Positions 15,968 to 27,009 of a stretch of DNA of 64,000 nucleotides are shown in pieces; position 1 is the stretch's first letter; each line of letters starts with the position of its first letter. A program made the position numbers and the translations under genes. Origin of the DNA: Sphingobacterium siyangense. Its GTDB lineage: Bacteria > Bacteroidota > Bacteroidia > Sphingobacteriales > Sphingobacteriaceae. Location: positions 1-64,000 of the forward strand of contig NZ_VLKR01000011.1 of assembly GCF_007830445.1 (NCBI RefSeq), in the 5' to 3' direction. The notes under the pieces are model-generated. The model was not told where the DNA came from and ran no database searches. It saw only the letters and a program-made list of their open reading frames with translations.

Positions 15968-16954
15968 ATGACAACATTTCCTGTTATAGCTTCTACTCTT
16001 TCTGCCAAACAATTAGGCGATTTTGTGATAAATAGATATGGCCTAGACGACAAATACCAATGTTCCTTATTCAGAACAGGAATGAACCATACGTATTTTC
16101 TTTCCAACAGCGAAACGAAATACGTTTTGCGCATTTATAGTCATAATTGGCGGTCAAAATCCGAAATTATTGAAGAACTTGAACTTTTGAAATCATTGAA
16201 GAAGAATAATTTAAGCGTTTCTTTTCCAATTGAAGATAAAGACGGAGGGTTCATTCAAGAAATAAATGCGCCTGAAGGAATCAGATACGTTGTACTTTTT
16301 TCCTTTGCTCAAGGGGAGAAAATTCGATTTATGGACATCGAAACGTGCTTTCGGATAGGTTCTCTAATGGCAAATATTCATAACCATACCGAAAACAAGA
16401 ACATTAACCGTGTGTCTTACAATAAGAAGTCGCTTATAGAATTACCTTATGCGTATTTACAACAATTCTTCTCAGACAAGTTGCCAGAAATGGAACTCAT
16501 CAAGGAGTTTGGCAGAAATTTTCAAAATTCAGATTTTGATCATACGAAAACCGGAATTATACATATGGATATCTGGTATGATAATATGGCTGTTACAGAC
16601 GAGCATGAGATTACCATTTTTGACTTTGACTTTTGTGGAAATGGATGGCAAATTTTAGACGTTGGATATTTCTGCAAACAGCTGTTTTTCATAGAATCAG
16701 ATAAAGAGCAGTATGAATTAAAAATCCAAAGTTTCCTGCGTGGATACCAAAGTAATAGACCTTTATCTGAAAAAGAGCTCAGGTTAATACCGAAAGCTGG
16801 CGCTGCTATTTTTATTTTTTATCTTGGCGTACAGGCGCAAAGATTTGATTGGTCCAATATATTTTTGACAGAAAACTATCTTAAAATGTTTGTCGGAAGA
16901 ATTAAAGCTTGGATGGACTATTACGAAAAGAAAGAAGTCACTGTGGTTAAATAA
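15968..16954 (+). CDS. Aminoglycoside-phosphotransferase-like kinase
   Basis: A 328-residue protein of the APH/choline kinase fold. The catalytic loop is IIHMDIWYDNMAV (HxDxxxxN) and the metal-binding site is IFDFDFCG. The N-terminal lobe (RTGMNHTYFLSNSETKYVLRIYSHNWRS) carries the ATP-binding Lys-equivalent region, here YVLRIY with Arg in place of the usual Lys. Members phosphorylate small hydroxyl compounds such as homoserine, sugars or antibiotics; the substrate here is unknown and a resistance role should not be assumed. It begins about 95 bp after the right island border, so it was downstream of the tRNA before integration. Confidence 0.85.
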   Translation: MTTFPVIASTLSAKQLGDFVINRYGLDDKYQCSLFRTGMNHTYFLSNSETKYVLRIYSHNWRSKSEIIEELELLKSLKKNNLSVSFPIEDKDGGFIQEINAPEGIRYVVLFSFAQGEKIRFMDIETCFRIGSLMANIHNHTENKNINRVSYNKKSLIELPYAYLQQFFSDKLPEMELIKEFGRNFQNSDFDHTKTGIIHMDIWYDNMAVTDEHEITIFDFDFCGNGWQILDVGYFCKQLFFIESDKEQYELKIQSFLRGYQSNRPLSEKELRLIPKAGAAIFIFYLGVQAQRFDWSNIFLTENYLKMFVGRIKAWMDYYEKKEVTVVK

Positions 16955-17118
16955 GGCAAGATTAAGGAATATTAATTCGGTTTTACGTTGAAGGCTGGAA
17001 AACAACTCTTGCATAAGCGTTGGGTGAAACTATAAACCAATTACAGGTATTTTGTCTTGTTGGTAATTAAAATGTAACGTATTAATTTTACCTTTACTAT
17101 TCCAAATAATATAATTTT

Positions 17119-17754
17119 ATGAAGGCACATACGTACGAAACACAATCAACAATTACCCCACAAAAGGCATTGGACTTCCTGAAAGAAGGAAACCAGCGCT
17201 TTGTTAATAACCTGAAAGCTAACCGCGATCTTCTCGAACAGGTGAATGCTACACGTGAAGGGCAGTGGCCATTCGCCGTGGTGCTAAGCTGCATCGATAG
17301 CCGTACTTCAGCTGAACTTATATTTGATCAGGGACTGGGTGATATCTTCAGTATCCGGATTGCCGGAAATTTTGTCAATCAGGATATTTTGGGATCGATG
17401 GAGTTTGGTTGCAATGTGGCCGGTTCTAAACTTGTTGTCGTTTTGGGGCATACCAAATGTGGGGCATTAAAAGGAGGATTGGATGCGGCGCAGATCGAGG
17501 GTATGGGAATGGATAACCTAAATCATTTGATTAATCATTTCGACCCGATCATCAATGAAGTGATCGAGCAGGGGGAAGAACGTTCTTCTAAAAATAGTGT
17601 ACTGCTTGAAAAACTAAATCAACAGAATATTAAACATGCAATCCGTGACATTCGCAAACAGAGTTCAACGCTCCGGAAATTGGAAGAAGAGGGTAAAATT
17701 AAAATTGTCGGAGCGAACTATGACGTCGAAACTGGTAGCGTAAGTTGGCTATAA
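17119..17754 (+). CDS. Beta-carbonic anhydrase
   Basis: Interconverts carbon dioxide and bicarbonate. The 211-residue protein shows the zinc ligands Cys58 (SCIDSR), His111 and Cys114 (GHTKCGA), with the Asp60-Arg62 dyad of beta-class enzymes. There is no signal peptide, so it should be cytoplasmic, supplying bicarbonate to carboxylases. It is a single gene with a promoter region of about 160 bp and a terminator-like element shared with the next minus-strand gene. Confidence 0.95.
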   Translation: MKAHTYETQSTITPQKALDFLKEGNQRFVNNLKANRDLLEQVNATREGQWPFAVVLSCIDSRTSAELIFDQGLGDIFSIRIAGNFVNQDILGSMEFGCNVAGSKLVVVLGHTKCGALKGGLDAAQIEGMGMDNLNHLINHFDPIINEVIEQGEERSSKNSVLLEKLNQQNIKHAIRDIRKQSSTLRKLEEEGKIKIVGANYDVETGSVSWL

Positions 17755-17977
17755 GCCGAAAGGTCGTGTATACTTTTTAAGAATAAAAAGCATGACGGTC
17801 ATTTGCTTGAATCCATGCGAATAGTTCTGTGTCATCTAACTGTTTCATGATTACCGCAATTTGTGTAACATCCCTAGTTTAATTAGGTTAAATTATAATT
17901 GTGGTGTTGAGTTAATATTAAAAACAGAAATATAGTAATGTTTTTTTATCAAACGATTGCACAAAATGCCAGATACT

Positions 17978-18022
17978 AAAAATCCTGATCTGCTTAAATT
18001 TTTGACAAGTAGATCAGGATTT
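17978..18022 (-). terminator. Terminator of nucleotide-sugar dehydrogenase
   Basis: AATCCTGATCT and AGATCAGGATT form a stem with further CTT/AAG pairing; on the minus strand it ends in TTTTT. Confidence 0.75.
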
Positions 18023-18047
18023 GAAAAAAGACAATTAGAACGGATCT

Positions 18048-19349
18048 TTATAAGCGGGCATCTACAAATTTTCTGTCGAGTATGCCCTTAATATCAAAAA
18101 CAACGGATGGGTTCTTTTTTAAGTTATTGAGATCTAAATGTAAGAACTCTCGGTGTCCCACAGCTAGAATAACACTGTCATAATCTGCAGATTCGGGAAG
18201 ATCCGATAATAGTTTTAAATTAAAATGTGATTTCACTTCATCTCTATTGACCCATGGATCATAAATGTCGACTTTTAGACCAAATTCTTGAAGATCCTGA
18301 ATCATATCTATAACTTTACTATTTCTCATATCAGGACAGTTTTCTTTGAAGGTGATGCCCAATACTAACGCTTTTGCCCCTTCAAATTTGATGTTTTTCT
18401 GAATCATCAATTTCACCACTTTTGATGCGATGAAGGAGGCGATGTGATCATTCACCTCTCTTCCTGAGAGAATAACATGCGGGTGATAACCCAGCTGTGT
18501 TGCTTTTTGAGCGAGGTAGTAGGGGTCTACAGAAATACAATGACCGCCCACTAGTCCTGGTTTAAAACGTAGAAAATTATATTTTGTGCCCGCAGCATCT
18601 AACACATCCTGTGTATCTATTCCTACACGGTCGAAGATTAGCGCGAGCTCATTCATAAAGGAGATATTTACATCGCGCTGCGCATTTTCGATCACCTTGG
18701 CAGCTTCGGCAACTTTGATTGAGGGCGCCAAATGTGTCCCGGCTTCAATAATATTCTTATAAAGTCCATCTACCACCAATCCTGCCTCAGGTGTACTTCC
18801 AGAAGTCACTTTCATGACCTTTTGAAGTGAATTTACTTTATCGCCTGGATTAATACGTTCTGGTGAATAACCAACAAAAAAATCTTGGTTAAATTTTAAT
18901 CCCGAGCAACTTTCCAAAACAGGTATACACTCTTCTTCAGTACAACCAGGATAGACGGTAGATTCATAAATAACCAAATCGCCCGGATTTAATAATCCGC
19001 CAATCATTTTAGATGCCTCCAACAATGGTGACAAGTCTGGTGAATTATAGCGATCTATCGGAGTTGGTACAGTGACTATGTATACGTTTGCATCAGCAAT
19101 GTCTGCGGTAGAATTACTCGCATCATATCCCTTACTTTGGTTTGATGTGATAAATAGCTCTCTTGCACGTTCCAGTTCTTTTTTATCAGCTTCCAGTGTA
19201 CGGTCAACACCGCGCCTAAGTTCATCAATACGTGTTTCATTAATATCAAATCCAATCACGGGGAAATAATCGGAAAATGCTATTGCTAACGGCAATCCGA
19301 CATATCCTTGACCAATGATGGCAATTTTTTTTACCTGAAAATCTCTCAT
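18048..19349 (-). CDS. UDP-N-acetyl-hexosamine 6-dehydrogenase (WbpO/TviB type)
   Basis: A nucleotide-sugar dehydrogenase of 433 residues that oxidises C6 of UDP-GalNAc or a relative to the uronic acid, using two NAD. The N-terminal Rossmann motif is IAIIGQGYVGLPLAIAF, the middle helix bundle holds the substrate Lys/Asn region (KVAEAAKVIENAQRDVNISFMNEL) and the catalytic Cys is in GGHCISVDPYYL near residue 268. The C-terminal domain (KALVLGITFKENCPDMRNSKVIDM) is typical. It lies 34 bp after the polysaccharide synthase on the same strand, so it probably provides the uronic acid donor for that enzyme. The exact sugar is not certain from sequence alone. Confidence 0.88.
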   Translation of the reverse strand: MRDFQVKKIAIIGQGYVGLPLAIAFSDYFPVIGFDINETRIDELRRGVDRTLEADKKELERARELFITSNQSKGYDASNSTADIADANVYIVTVPTPIDRYNSPDLSPLLEASKMIGGLLNPGDLVIYESTVYPGCTEEECIPVLESCSGLKFNQDFFVGYSPERINPGDKVNSLQKVMKVTSGSTPEAGLVVDGLYKNIIEAGTHLAPSIKVAEAAKVIENAQRDVNISFMNELALIFDRVGIDTQDVLDAAGTKYNFLRFKPGLVGGHCISVDPYYLAQKATQLGYHPHVILSGREVNDHIASFIASKVVKLMIQKNIKFEGAKALVLGITFKENCPDMRNSKVIDMIQDLQEFGLKVDIYDPWVNRDEVKSHFNLKLLSDLPESADYDSVILAVGHREFLHLDLNNLKKNPSVVFDIKGILDRKFVDARL

Positions 19350-19383
19350 ATATAGCTGTAAATATACGTTCTTTGCTTTAAAT

Positions 19384-20829
19384 TTAACCTCTTGTCAACC
19401 AACCTCTGCGTCCAGCTGTTGCTATGGCATAGGGTGTAATCCAGAATAAACTGAAGGCGTAGAATATACTGTAACTATATGCCCAGAAAGCTTCTTTGGC
19501 ATCCGAGTTTTTGGAAGCAAAGAAATAGGCCTGGACGCTGGAAAATATTAAGATACCGACCAATGTTGAGCTTAAGAACATCAATGGATAATGAAATACG
19601 GTCCATAACATCAGTAACATCATCGGATAAGACAATAACACTTTTTTCCATTGCATAAGCAATAAGATACGTGCTCCCCATTTAGGTCCCTGACGGAAAT
19701 TCTTAAAGGCAAATTGACTCATCGCAATGTTTTCACGCACGTTGCTTCGTTCCCAACGGATAAACATCTTGTACAGATTTTTGTAACGTACAGGTGTGTC
19801 GGTATAAACGTATGCGTTGGATTGAAATAAAACATGATACCCCTGTTTCAGGATCATATTGGTCATCGCGCGATCTTCACCGATATCAGACGGTTGTCCC
19901 ATAAAAGTCTGGTTAATCCAATCTTCCAAACAGTTCATCACAGCCTCTTTACGATAGCCAGATAATGCTCCTGGTGTACACATTACCGTACCCAACATAC
20001 TTTGTGCAGAACGTACAAACTCAAAGCTGAATACGAAGCTCACATTTAACATACGCGGTATAATCGCTTTTTTAGTATTCAATACACGCACATTACCCGC
20101 AACTGCCCCACATTCCTTGTTTGTTACAAATGGACTCGCCATATTACGTATGGTATCCTTTTTAACAATAGAGTCACTATCAACCGTGATGAAAATCTCT
20201 CCCGTACCTAACTTAAATCCACGGTACAAGGCATGTCTCTTACCCATATTCTTGGGCTGCTGATAAATTTCAACACGATCGCCCAATTCCATTTTGGCAC
20301 GTTGTATCCAAGCAAAGGTATTATCTTTACTACCGTCGTCGATTGCAATAATCTGCAATTTCTTCTCCGGATAATCGCTGCTAGCCAAACTATGTAAGGT
20401 ATCATAAACTAATTGTCCTTCGTTATAAGCTGGAACGATAATCGTACAAGTCGGTAGCTCATCGTCCGATACTGAAGCAATGGGTTTATATTTACGATGC
20501 AGTACAATCAAAAAAATCAAAAAGCTGATAGCAACAACAGCAAGAAATATTCCCAACGCAATTAAAAATGTTCCGCCGATGCTGTCTAAACGTTGGAAAC
20601 GTAATGCGTCAAAATCTGGTTGAAGCATGTATACGCCAAAAACTGACGCAAATAGTATAAAAAAAGTGGCTCCAAAAATACCATATTCTTTTGGTCCAAA
20701 GTTGCTTTCCTCGTTTTTGCTCACTGTGTGATCAGATCGCTTTTCTCCTGCATTTACATCATATACCGCAGGCTTCCATTGTTTGGCCATCTGCTTGGAT
20801 ACGATCGAGTTGTCTTTCATGTAATTCAT
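19384..20829 (-). CDS. Processive family 2 glycosyltransferase, membrane-bound
   Basis: A 481-residue inner-membrane polysaccharide synthase of the hyaluronan synthase/NodC/PgaC kind. Two N-terminal membrane segments (about 50-75 and 85-110) precede the GT2 domain: AYNEGQLVYDTLHSLASSDYP, IDDGSKDNT, the metal-binding DSD in ITVDSDSIV and the acceptor-side GEDRAM. The usual QxxRW becomes FIRWERSN, with Arg-Trp kept. Several C-terminal membrane segments form the secretion channel. It forms an operon with the dehydrogenase downstream, a pairing that resembles synthase plus uronate donor enzyme in hyaluronan-like systems. The start could also be the Met four codons in (MKDNS). Confidence 0.88.
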   Translation of the reverse strand: MNYMKDNSIVSKQMAKQWKPAVYDVNAGEKRSDHTVSKNEESNFGPKEYGIFGATFFILFASVFGVYMLQPDFDALRFQRLDSIGGTFLIALGIFLAVVAISFLIFLIVLHRKYKPIASVSDDELPTCTIIVPAYNEGQLVYDTLHSLASSDYPEKKLQIIAIDDGSKDNTFAWIQRAKMELGDRVEIYQQPKNMGKRHALYRGFKLGTGEIFITVDSDSIVKKDTIRNMASPFVTNKECGAVAGNVRVLNTKKAIIPRMLNVSFVFSFEFVRSAQSMLGTVMCTPGALSGYRKEAVMNCLEDWINQTFMGQPSDIGEDRAMTNMILKQGYHVLFQSNAYVYTDTPVRYKNLYKMFIRWERSNVRENIAMSQFAFKNFRQGPKWGARILLLMQWKKVLLSYPMMLLMLWTVFHYPLMFLSSTLVGILIFSSVQAYFFASKNSDAKEAFWAYSYSIFYAFSLFWITPYAIATAGRRGWLTRG

Positions 20830-21223
20830 AACCGTTCTATTTTAGATATACATTCTTTCGTTCAGTGTTTAAAGAGATACCGCTGTCGGTATCTTTTGTA
20901 ATGAAAATATTACGATTCCATAAACGCAAAAGACATGCCTTTATTTCGTGCCAAAAATAAGCAATCCCTTCTAATTGTAACGTTCTTGATACAAATAATA
21001 AGTAATTAATCTGTTGATTTGTAGTGTTTTGTGATTTTATTGTAACAGAATTATGCCAAAATATAACGACGATCGATTCAATAGACTTTTAAGGTTTTTT
21101 AACATTTGCATGCAGATTGTTAAAAGAAATTGACAGTTTTTGTGACAAACTGTGTAGGAAAGGGGGCAATGTGCAGGTTGAAGAAATTCAGCTTAAGCCA
21201 AATAAAAAAAGCAAAGGATAGTA
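20830..21223. other. Intergenic region upstream of synthase operon
   Basis: AT-rich, no gene seen. It should hold the minus-strand promoter of the glycosyltransferase operon. A plus-strand 85-codon frame at 21130-21387 crosses the prfB terminator and coding region and is not believed. Confidence 0.4.
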
Positions 21224-21262
21224 CAAAAAAAAGACGCCTCCAAAGGGGGACGTCTTCAATAT
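21224..21262 (-). terminator. Terminator of prfB
   Basis: On the minus strand AAGACGTCCCCC, a short loop and GGAGGCGTCTT lead into eight T residues, 20-60 nt after the prfB stop. Confidence 0.85.
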
Positions 21263-21283
21263 CATCAAGTTTCGGAATAGTCT

Positions 21284-22367
21284 TTATCCACCAAATTCCA
21301 TTAGATAATTTTTTAGAAAATCATTTAGATCACCGTCCAGGACAGCTTGTGTATTGGAGGTTTCGTAATTGGTCCGTAAATCTTTAATTAACTTATAAGG
21401 ATGGAGGACATAATTTCGAATTTGGGATCCCCATTCGATTTTCTTTTTGTTTCCTTCAATAGCAGCGGTAGCTTCCTGGCGTTTACGCATTTCAATCTCA
21501 TATAACTGTGATTTCAATAAGCGCATCGCATTTTCTTTGTTTTGTAATTGCGATCTGGATTCCTGATTTTTAATAATAATGCCAGTAGGTTTGTGGTGTA
21601 ATCGAACAGCTGTTTCCACTTTATTGACATTCTGACCTCCTGCACCACCCGAGCGGAAAGTATCCCATTCGATTTCTGAATCCTTAACATCAATCTCAAT
21701 ATTATCATCAATCAAAGGATAGACATAAACAGAAGCAAACGAGGTATGGCGTTTTGCATTGGAATCAAATGGAGAAATCCGAACGAGCCTGTGTACACCA
21801 TTTTCGCCCTTCAGGTAGCCATAAGCAAAATCTCCGGATATCTGTAACGTTACACTCTTGATACCTGCAACATCACCTTCCTGCGAATCTTGTTCGGTCA
21901 CTCGATATCCATTTTTCTCGCCCCACATAATATACATCCGCATCAGCATGGCAGCCCAGTCACAGCTTTCAGTTCCTCCGGCACCAGCTGTAATCTGTAA
22001 GATTGCATCCAGTTGATCTTCTTCGGCACTGAGCATGTTTTTGAACTCGAGCTCCTCGACTTTCTCTAAAGCTACTCTATATTGATCGTCCACTTCCTTT
22101 TCACTCGCGTCGCCAGATTGGAAGAACTCATACATGACATAGGCGTCTTCAACCGCCGCTGCAACTTCGTCGAAGTGGTCTGTCCATACCTTTTGGTTTT
22201 TTATGGCCAAGAGTATTTTTTCTGCAGCTTTGGAATCATCCCAAAAGCTTGCTTCAAGCGTAATAGCTTGATCTCTTTCTATTTCTTCTTTGCGTGCATC
22301 GATGTCAAAGATGCCTCCTCAGGGAAGTAACACGATCCCTCAAGTCTTGAATTTGTTCTTTTGTCAT
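21284..22367 (-). CDS. prfB: Peptide chain release factor 2, with programmed +1 frameshift
   Basis: Releases completed peptides at UGA and UAA. The gene is split in two frames: [13 protein letters not shown]...LRRHL from ATG 22367 to an in-frame TGA at 22305-22307, then +1 into [13 protein letters not shown] and the main frame to 21284, giving 360 residues. The main part shows the [13 protein letters not shown] motif that contacts the peptidyl transferase centre. The stop-recognition loop SPF is visible in [20 protein letters not shown]. Starts upstream of 22367 add 40 residues with no family resemblance. The frameshift makes synthesis self-regulating. Confidence 0.96.
22304..22319 (-). promoter_or_regulatory. 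prfB: prfB autoregulatory frameshift site
   Basis: On the minus strand the mRNA reads AGGAGG CAT CTT TGA C. The Shine-Dalgarno-like AGGAGG is three bases before the CTT slip codon, the same spacing as in Escherichia coli. When release factor 2 is scarce, ribosomes pause at TGA and shift by +1. Confidence 0.95.
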
Positions 22368-22549
22368 ATCCGCTAAAGTAGAAATTTTAATTAATAAATT
22401 CGTGCTTCTATCGAATAACTTCGCGCCCAATATAGATTGTCCAATAGGGATAATTTGACCTTTTTTTTTTAGTTTTGGTATTGTCAACGGAATAAACCTT
22501 CATTTAAGGATCTACACAATGTGTAACAATGAAATACTGAAGGCTCTAA

Positions 22550-24256
<1,707 letters not shown>

Positions 24257-24297
24257 ATTTCTAACTAGGATCTAAAAGAGATCCTTAATACAACAGG

Positions 24298-24345
24298 ACT
24301 GCCCTCAGAAAGTATCTCACTTTTTGGGGGCAGTGCTTTTTTGGG
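24298..24345 (+). terminator. Terminator of pgi
   Basis: ACTGCCCTCAGAAAG pairs with CTTTTTGGGGGCAGT around a 7-base loop, followed by CTTTTTT. Confidence 0.85.
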
Positions 24346-24367
24346 GCATTACATGATCGCTCAGTTT

Positions 24368-26305
24368 TTAAACTTTTTTATGTTGGATCCGAATGGCATT
24401 TAAAATTGCCAGAAGAGCTACCCCCACATCAGCAATGACTGCTTCCCATAGTGTTGCAATGCCTCCGGCGCCCAGGATCAAAACAATGATTTTTATTCCC
24501 ATCGCCAGGATGACATTCTGCCAGACAATACTTCGGGTTATTTTACCGATTTTTATAGCAGAAAGGATCTTGTGGGGCTCATCATTTTGGATCACAACAT
24601 CAGCAGTTTCAATGGTTGCATCAGCTCCCAGTCCACCCATAGCAATACCTACATGTGCTAAGGCAACTACAGGGGCGTCGTTTACGCCATCGCCGGCAAA
24701 GGCAACGCGGCGTCCTTGGTCAATCAGCTGCTGTACATGGCTTACTTTATCCTCAGGAAGAAGATCGCCATAGGCTTTGTCAAGTCCAAGTTCTTTGGCG
24801 ACTTCATCTACTACCGCTGTTTTATCTCCAGATAACATGACTGTGTACAAACCTTGAGCATGCATGGCTTGGATCACTGCCCTGGCATCTGGTTTAATTC
24901 GATCCGCAACAGTAATATAACCCGCATAGTGACCTTCGATGGCGAGTAATACAATGGAGTATGCCATTTGCCTTAGCTCTGCCGGATAGCCAATATCGAA
25001 TTTGTCCAGTAATTTGCTGTTGCCCGCGAGTGTGGGCTTTCCGTTAACAGTGGCGAAAAGTCCGTGGCCTGCTATTTCCTGGATTTTCTCGGCTTCCAAT
25101 GCGGCAGTGCCGGGATGATAACTGGCGATCGCCTTCGCAATGGGGTGCGTTGAATGTGCCTCAATGGCTTTCGCATAGTTCAGTAATTCCTCTGGATCTC
25201 CATTGACGGCAAAAACTTCCGTTACCTCAAAGACAGCAGCTGTAAGCGTGCCCGTTTTATCCATGATAACGGTATCGACTGAAGTGATGGCATCGAGGAA
25301 GTTCCCGCCCTTAAATAATATACCATTTCGGGAAGCTAAGCCTATACCGCCAAAATAACCCAGGGGAATGGAAACGACCAGGGCGCAGGGGCAGCTGATC
25401 ACCAGAAAGACTAAACTCCGGTAGAACCAGTCCTTAAAACTATAGTCATGAACAAAAAATAGGGGTAAAATAAGGACCAAAAGCGCAAGGCCGAAAATAA
25501 TAGGGACATATATTTTAGCAAATCTGGCGATAAACAATTGTGTTTTGGATTTACGTGCAGTGGCGTCCTGAACCATTTCCAGAATTTTGCTCAATTTGCT
25601 ATCTTCAAATACGCTGGATACCTCGATTTGAACAACTGTTTCCAAGTTGATCATACCTGCAAAGACAGCATTACCGGAATATTTTGTATCGGGTTTACTC
25701 TCTCCAGTCAAAGCAGCAGTGTTAAATGCGGCTCTTTCCGTTTTCAATGTACCATCCAGAGCCACTTTTTCTCCAGCTTTTACAAGGATAATTTCGCCAA
25801 TTTGGACAGTTTTTGGATTTATCTGCTGTTGCTGCCCATTTCGTATGACCGTTACTGCGTCAGGGCGGATATCTAATAAGGATTTGATTGATTTCTTGGC
25901 ATTGTCGACGGCAGTATCCTGAAACCATTCTCCGATTTGATAGAACACCATTACCGCGACGCCCTCTTCAAATTCTCCAATAGCGAAAGCGCCCAATGTT
26001 GCAACGGTCATCAAAAAGAACTCATTAAAAATATCGCCACGGCTTGCCTTGCGCAATGCCATTTGAATAACGGGGATTCCGGCGAGAAGATAGGCGATGC
26101 TATTTAAGGTCAAGTTGATGCCAAAGGGAAGGCTGATCTTAAAAGCATATTTCAATAGGAGTAAAGTAAGTAGAATGACAAGAGCCATGAGGAGCTTACG
26201 TTGGGTAATCCACCAAGGACGCTCCTGTGTTGGAAGGCCGTGCTCCTGTGTTGGAAGGCCGTGCTCCTGTGTGTCATGGCTATGCTCGTGGTTGTGTTCG
26301 CACAT
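24368..26305 (-). CDS. Zn/Cd-type heavy-metal P-type ATPase
   Basis: Exports divalent soft metals (zinc, cadmium, perhaps cobalt) across the inner membrane. The 645-residue protein has the P1B metal-binding SCPCALVVSIP, phosphorylation site DKTGTL, HP motif in AHSTHPIAKAI and hinge GDGVNDAPVVALAHVGIAMG. The C-terminal membrane segment lies in IVWQNVILAMGIKIIVLILGAGG, typical of the ZntA/CadA group. The usual N-terminal CxxC metal-binding domain is absent; instead residues 1-30 are His-rich and contain a 7-residue tandem repeat (TQEHGLP). A small Cys-rich open frame lies in the region upstream on the other strand. Confidence 0.92.
   Translation of the reverse strand: MCEHNHEHSHDTQEHGLPTQEHGLPTQERPWWITQRKLLMALVILLTLLLLKYAFKISLPFGINLTLNSIAYLLAGIPVIQMALRKASRGDIFNEFFLMTVATLGAFAIGEFEEGVAVMVFYQIGEWFQDTAVDNAKKSIKSLLDIRPDAVTVIRNGQQQQINPKTVQIGEIILVKAGEKVALDGTLKTERAAFNTAALTGESKPDTKYSGNAVFAGMINLETVVQIEVSSVFEDSKLSKILEMVQDATARKSKTQLFIARFAKIYVPIIFGLALLVLILPLFFVHDYSFKDWFYRSLVFLVISCPCALVVSIPLGYFGGIGLASRNGILFKGGNFLDAITSVDTVIMDKTGTLTAAVFEVTEVFAVNGDPEELLNYAKAIEAHSTHPIAKAIASYHPGTAALEAEKIQEIAGHGLFATVNGKPTLAGNSKLLDKFDIGYPAELRQMAYSIVLLAIEGHYAGYITVADRIKPDARAVIQAMHAQGLYTVMLSGDKTAVVDEVAKELGLDKAYGDLLPEDKVSHVQQLIDQGRRVAFAGDGVNDAPVVALAHVGIAMGGLGADATIETADVVIQNDEPHKILSAIKIGKITRSIVWQNVILAMGIKIIVLILGAGGIATLWEAVIADVGVALLAILNAIRIQHKKV
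26221..26272 (-). repeat. 21-bp tandem repeat in ATPase N-terminus
   Basis: The 21-bp unit GCTCCTGTGTTGGAAGGCCG(T) occurs twice and then in part. It encodes TQEHGLP, TQEHGLP, TQE in the His-rich leader of the ATPase. The unit is a multiple of three, so copy number changes would alter length without breaking the frame. Confidence 0.85.
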
Positions 26306-26365
26306 ATATCAGCGGTTCTTTTAAAGAATTAAATTTAGCGAATTATGTTGTAAAAAGCGAGGGAA

Positions 26366-26467
26366 ATGAGGATGAACTCACCCATAAGGACGATTATTTT
26401 AGACGATTATTTAAAGGAATTGGAACAGCAAACAAGCTGTTTTTCAAACGACAGATGCTGTCCGTAA
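26366..26467 (+). CDS. Candidate small Cys-rich protein
   Basis: A 33-codon frame starts with ATG behind a purine-rich GCGAGGGAA and ends CFSNDRCCP. The middle is plausible as a helix (TIILDDYLKELEQQ). The four Cys positions in the last ten residues could bind metal, and the frame lies divergently upstream of the metal ATPase. It also has a terminator hairpin about 50 nt downstream, shared with the next minus-strand gene. It is too short for codon statistics, so reality is uncertain. Confidence 0.4.
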   Translation: MRMNSPIRTIILDDYLKELEQQTSCFSNDRCCP

Positions 26468-26512
26468 GGGAAGCTGATGTCAGCAAGGAAGGGGGACAAT
26501 CGTTGAGCAATG

Positions 26513-26553
26513 AAAAGGCGTCCACATGTATTGATGCGGACGCCTGCTATTTT
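26513..26553. terminator. Bidirectional terminator
   Basis: AGGCGTCC (26516-26523) pairs with GGACGCCT (26538-26545), with inner CAT/ATG pairing, and is followed by TTTT on the minus strand and CTATTTT on the plus strand. It ends the holin-like gene and possibly the small frame at 26366. Confidence 0.75.
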
Positions 26554-26566
26554 ATTGAATGTATTT

Positions 26567-26908
26567 TTAATCTTTCGAAGTACTGCCAATAATCATTTCC
26601 AATATGGCAACGACAATGGCAAACAGCGCTGCGGTCCAAAATCCATGTACATCAAATTTGGATCCAAGTAGTGAATCGGTCAACAAGACCATTAATACGG
26701 TAATAATAAAGGAAACCAGACCAAGGGTAAGCCAATTCAATGGGAACGTAAATAACCTTAAAATCGATCCCACAGTCGCGTTGACAAATCCAATGACAAG
26801 TCCCGTAACGATAGCCCAACCGAAACCAGCAACTTCAGCACCAGGAACAACCCAGCAAGCAATTGCGACTACCAGACCAGTAAGTAAAAGACTAATAATA
26901 AATTTCAT
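26567..26908 (-). CDS. Small membrane protein, phage-holin superfamily IV type
   Basis: From MKFIISLLLTG at 26908 the product has 113 residues and four hydrophobic segments (about 2-20, 26-48, 55-78, 88-108), matching the PF04020 family that includes YvlD. Chromosomal members are not phage lysis proteins; their role is unknown, and envelope stress has been proposed for relatives. The longer frame to 26977 adds a non-hydrophobic leader and is less likely. A run of GGAT repeats lies 100 bp upstream. Confidence 0.8.
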   Translation of the reverse strand: MKFIISLLLTGLVVAIACWVVPGAEVAGFGWAIVTGLVIGFVNATVGSILRLFTFPLNWLTLGLVSFIITVLMVLLTDSLLGSKFDVHGFWTAALFAIVVAILEMIIGSTSKD

Positions 26909-27009
26909 AATATGTGCTAATTTATAAAGAGTAAATAAAGTAATAATATAATAATTGTCGTACAAACCCGATGCCAAACTTTGTTTAGATTATCGCATTT
27001 AAATCTTTG

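Noticed and set aside
15968..16954. Antibiotic resistance gene on the island
   Set aside because: The APH-like kinase lies outside the right island border, and the fold alone does not show an antibiotic substrate.
26227..26592. Open frame of 121 codons on the plus strand
   Set aside because: It begins inside the ATPase gene, uses the tandem repeat in another frame and runs over a terminator. The 33-codon frame in another phase fits better.
26567..26908. Phage lysis holin
   Set aside because: The family match is to chromosomal four-segment membrane proteins; no phage genes are nearby.
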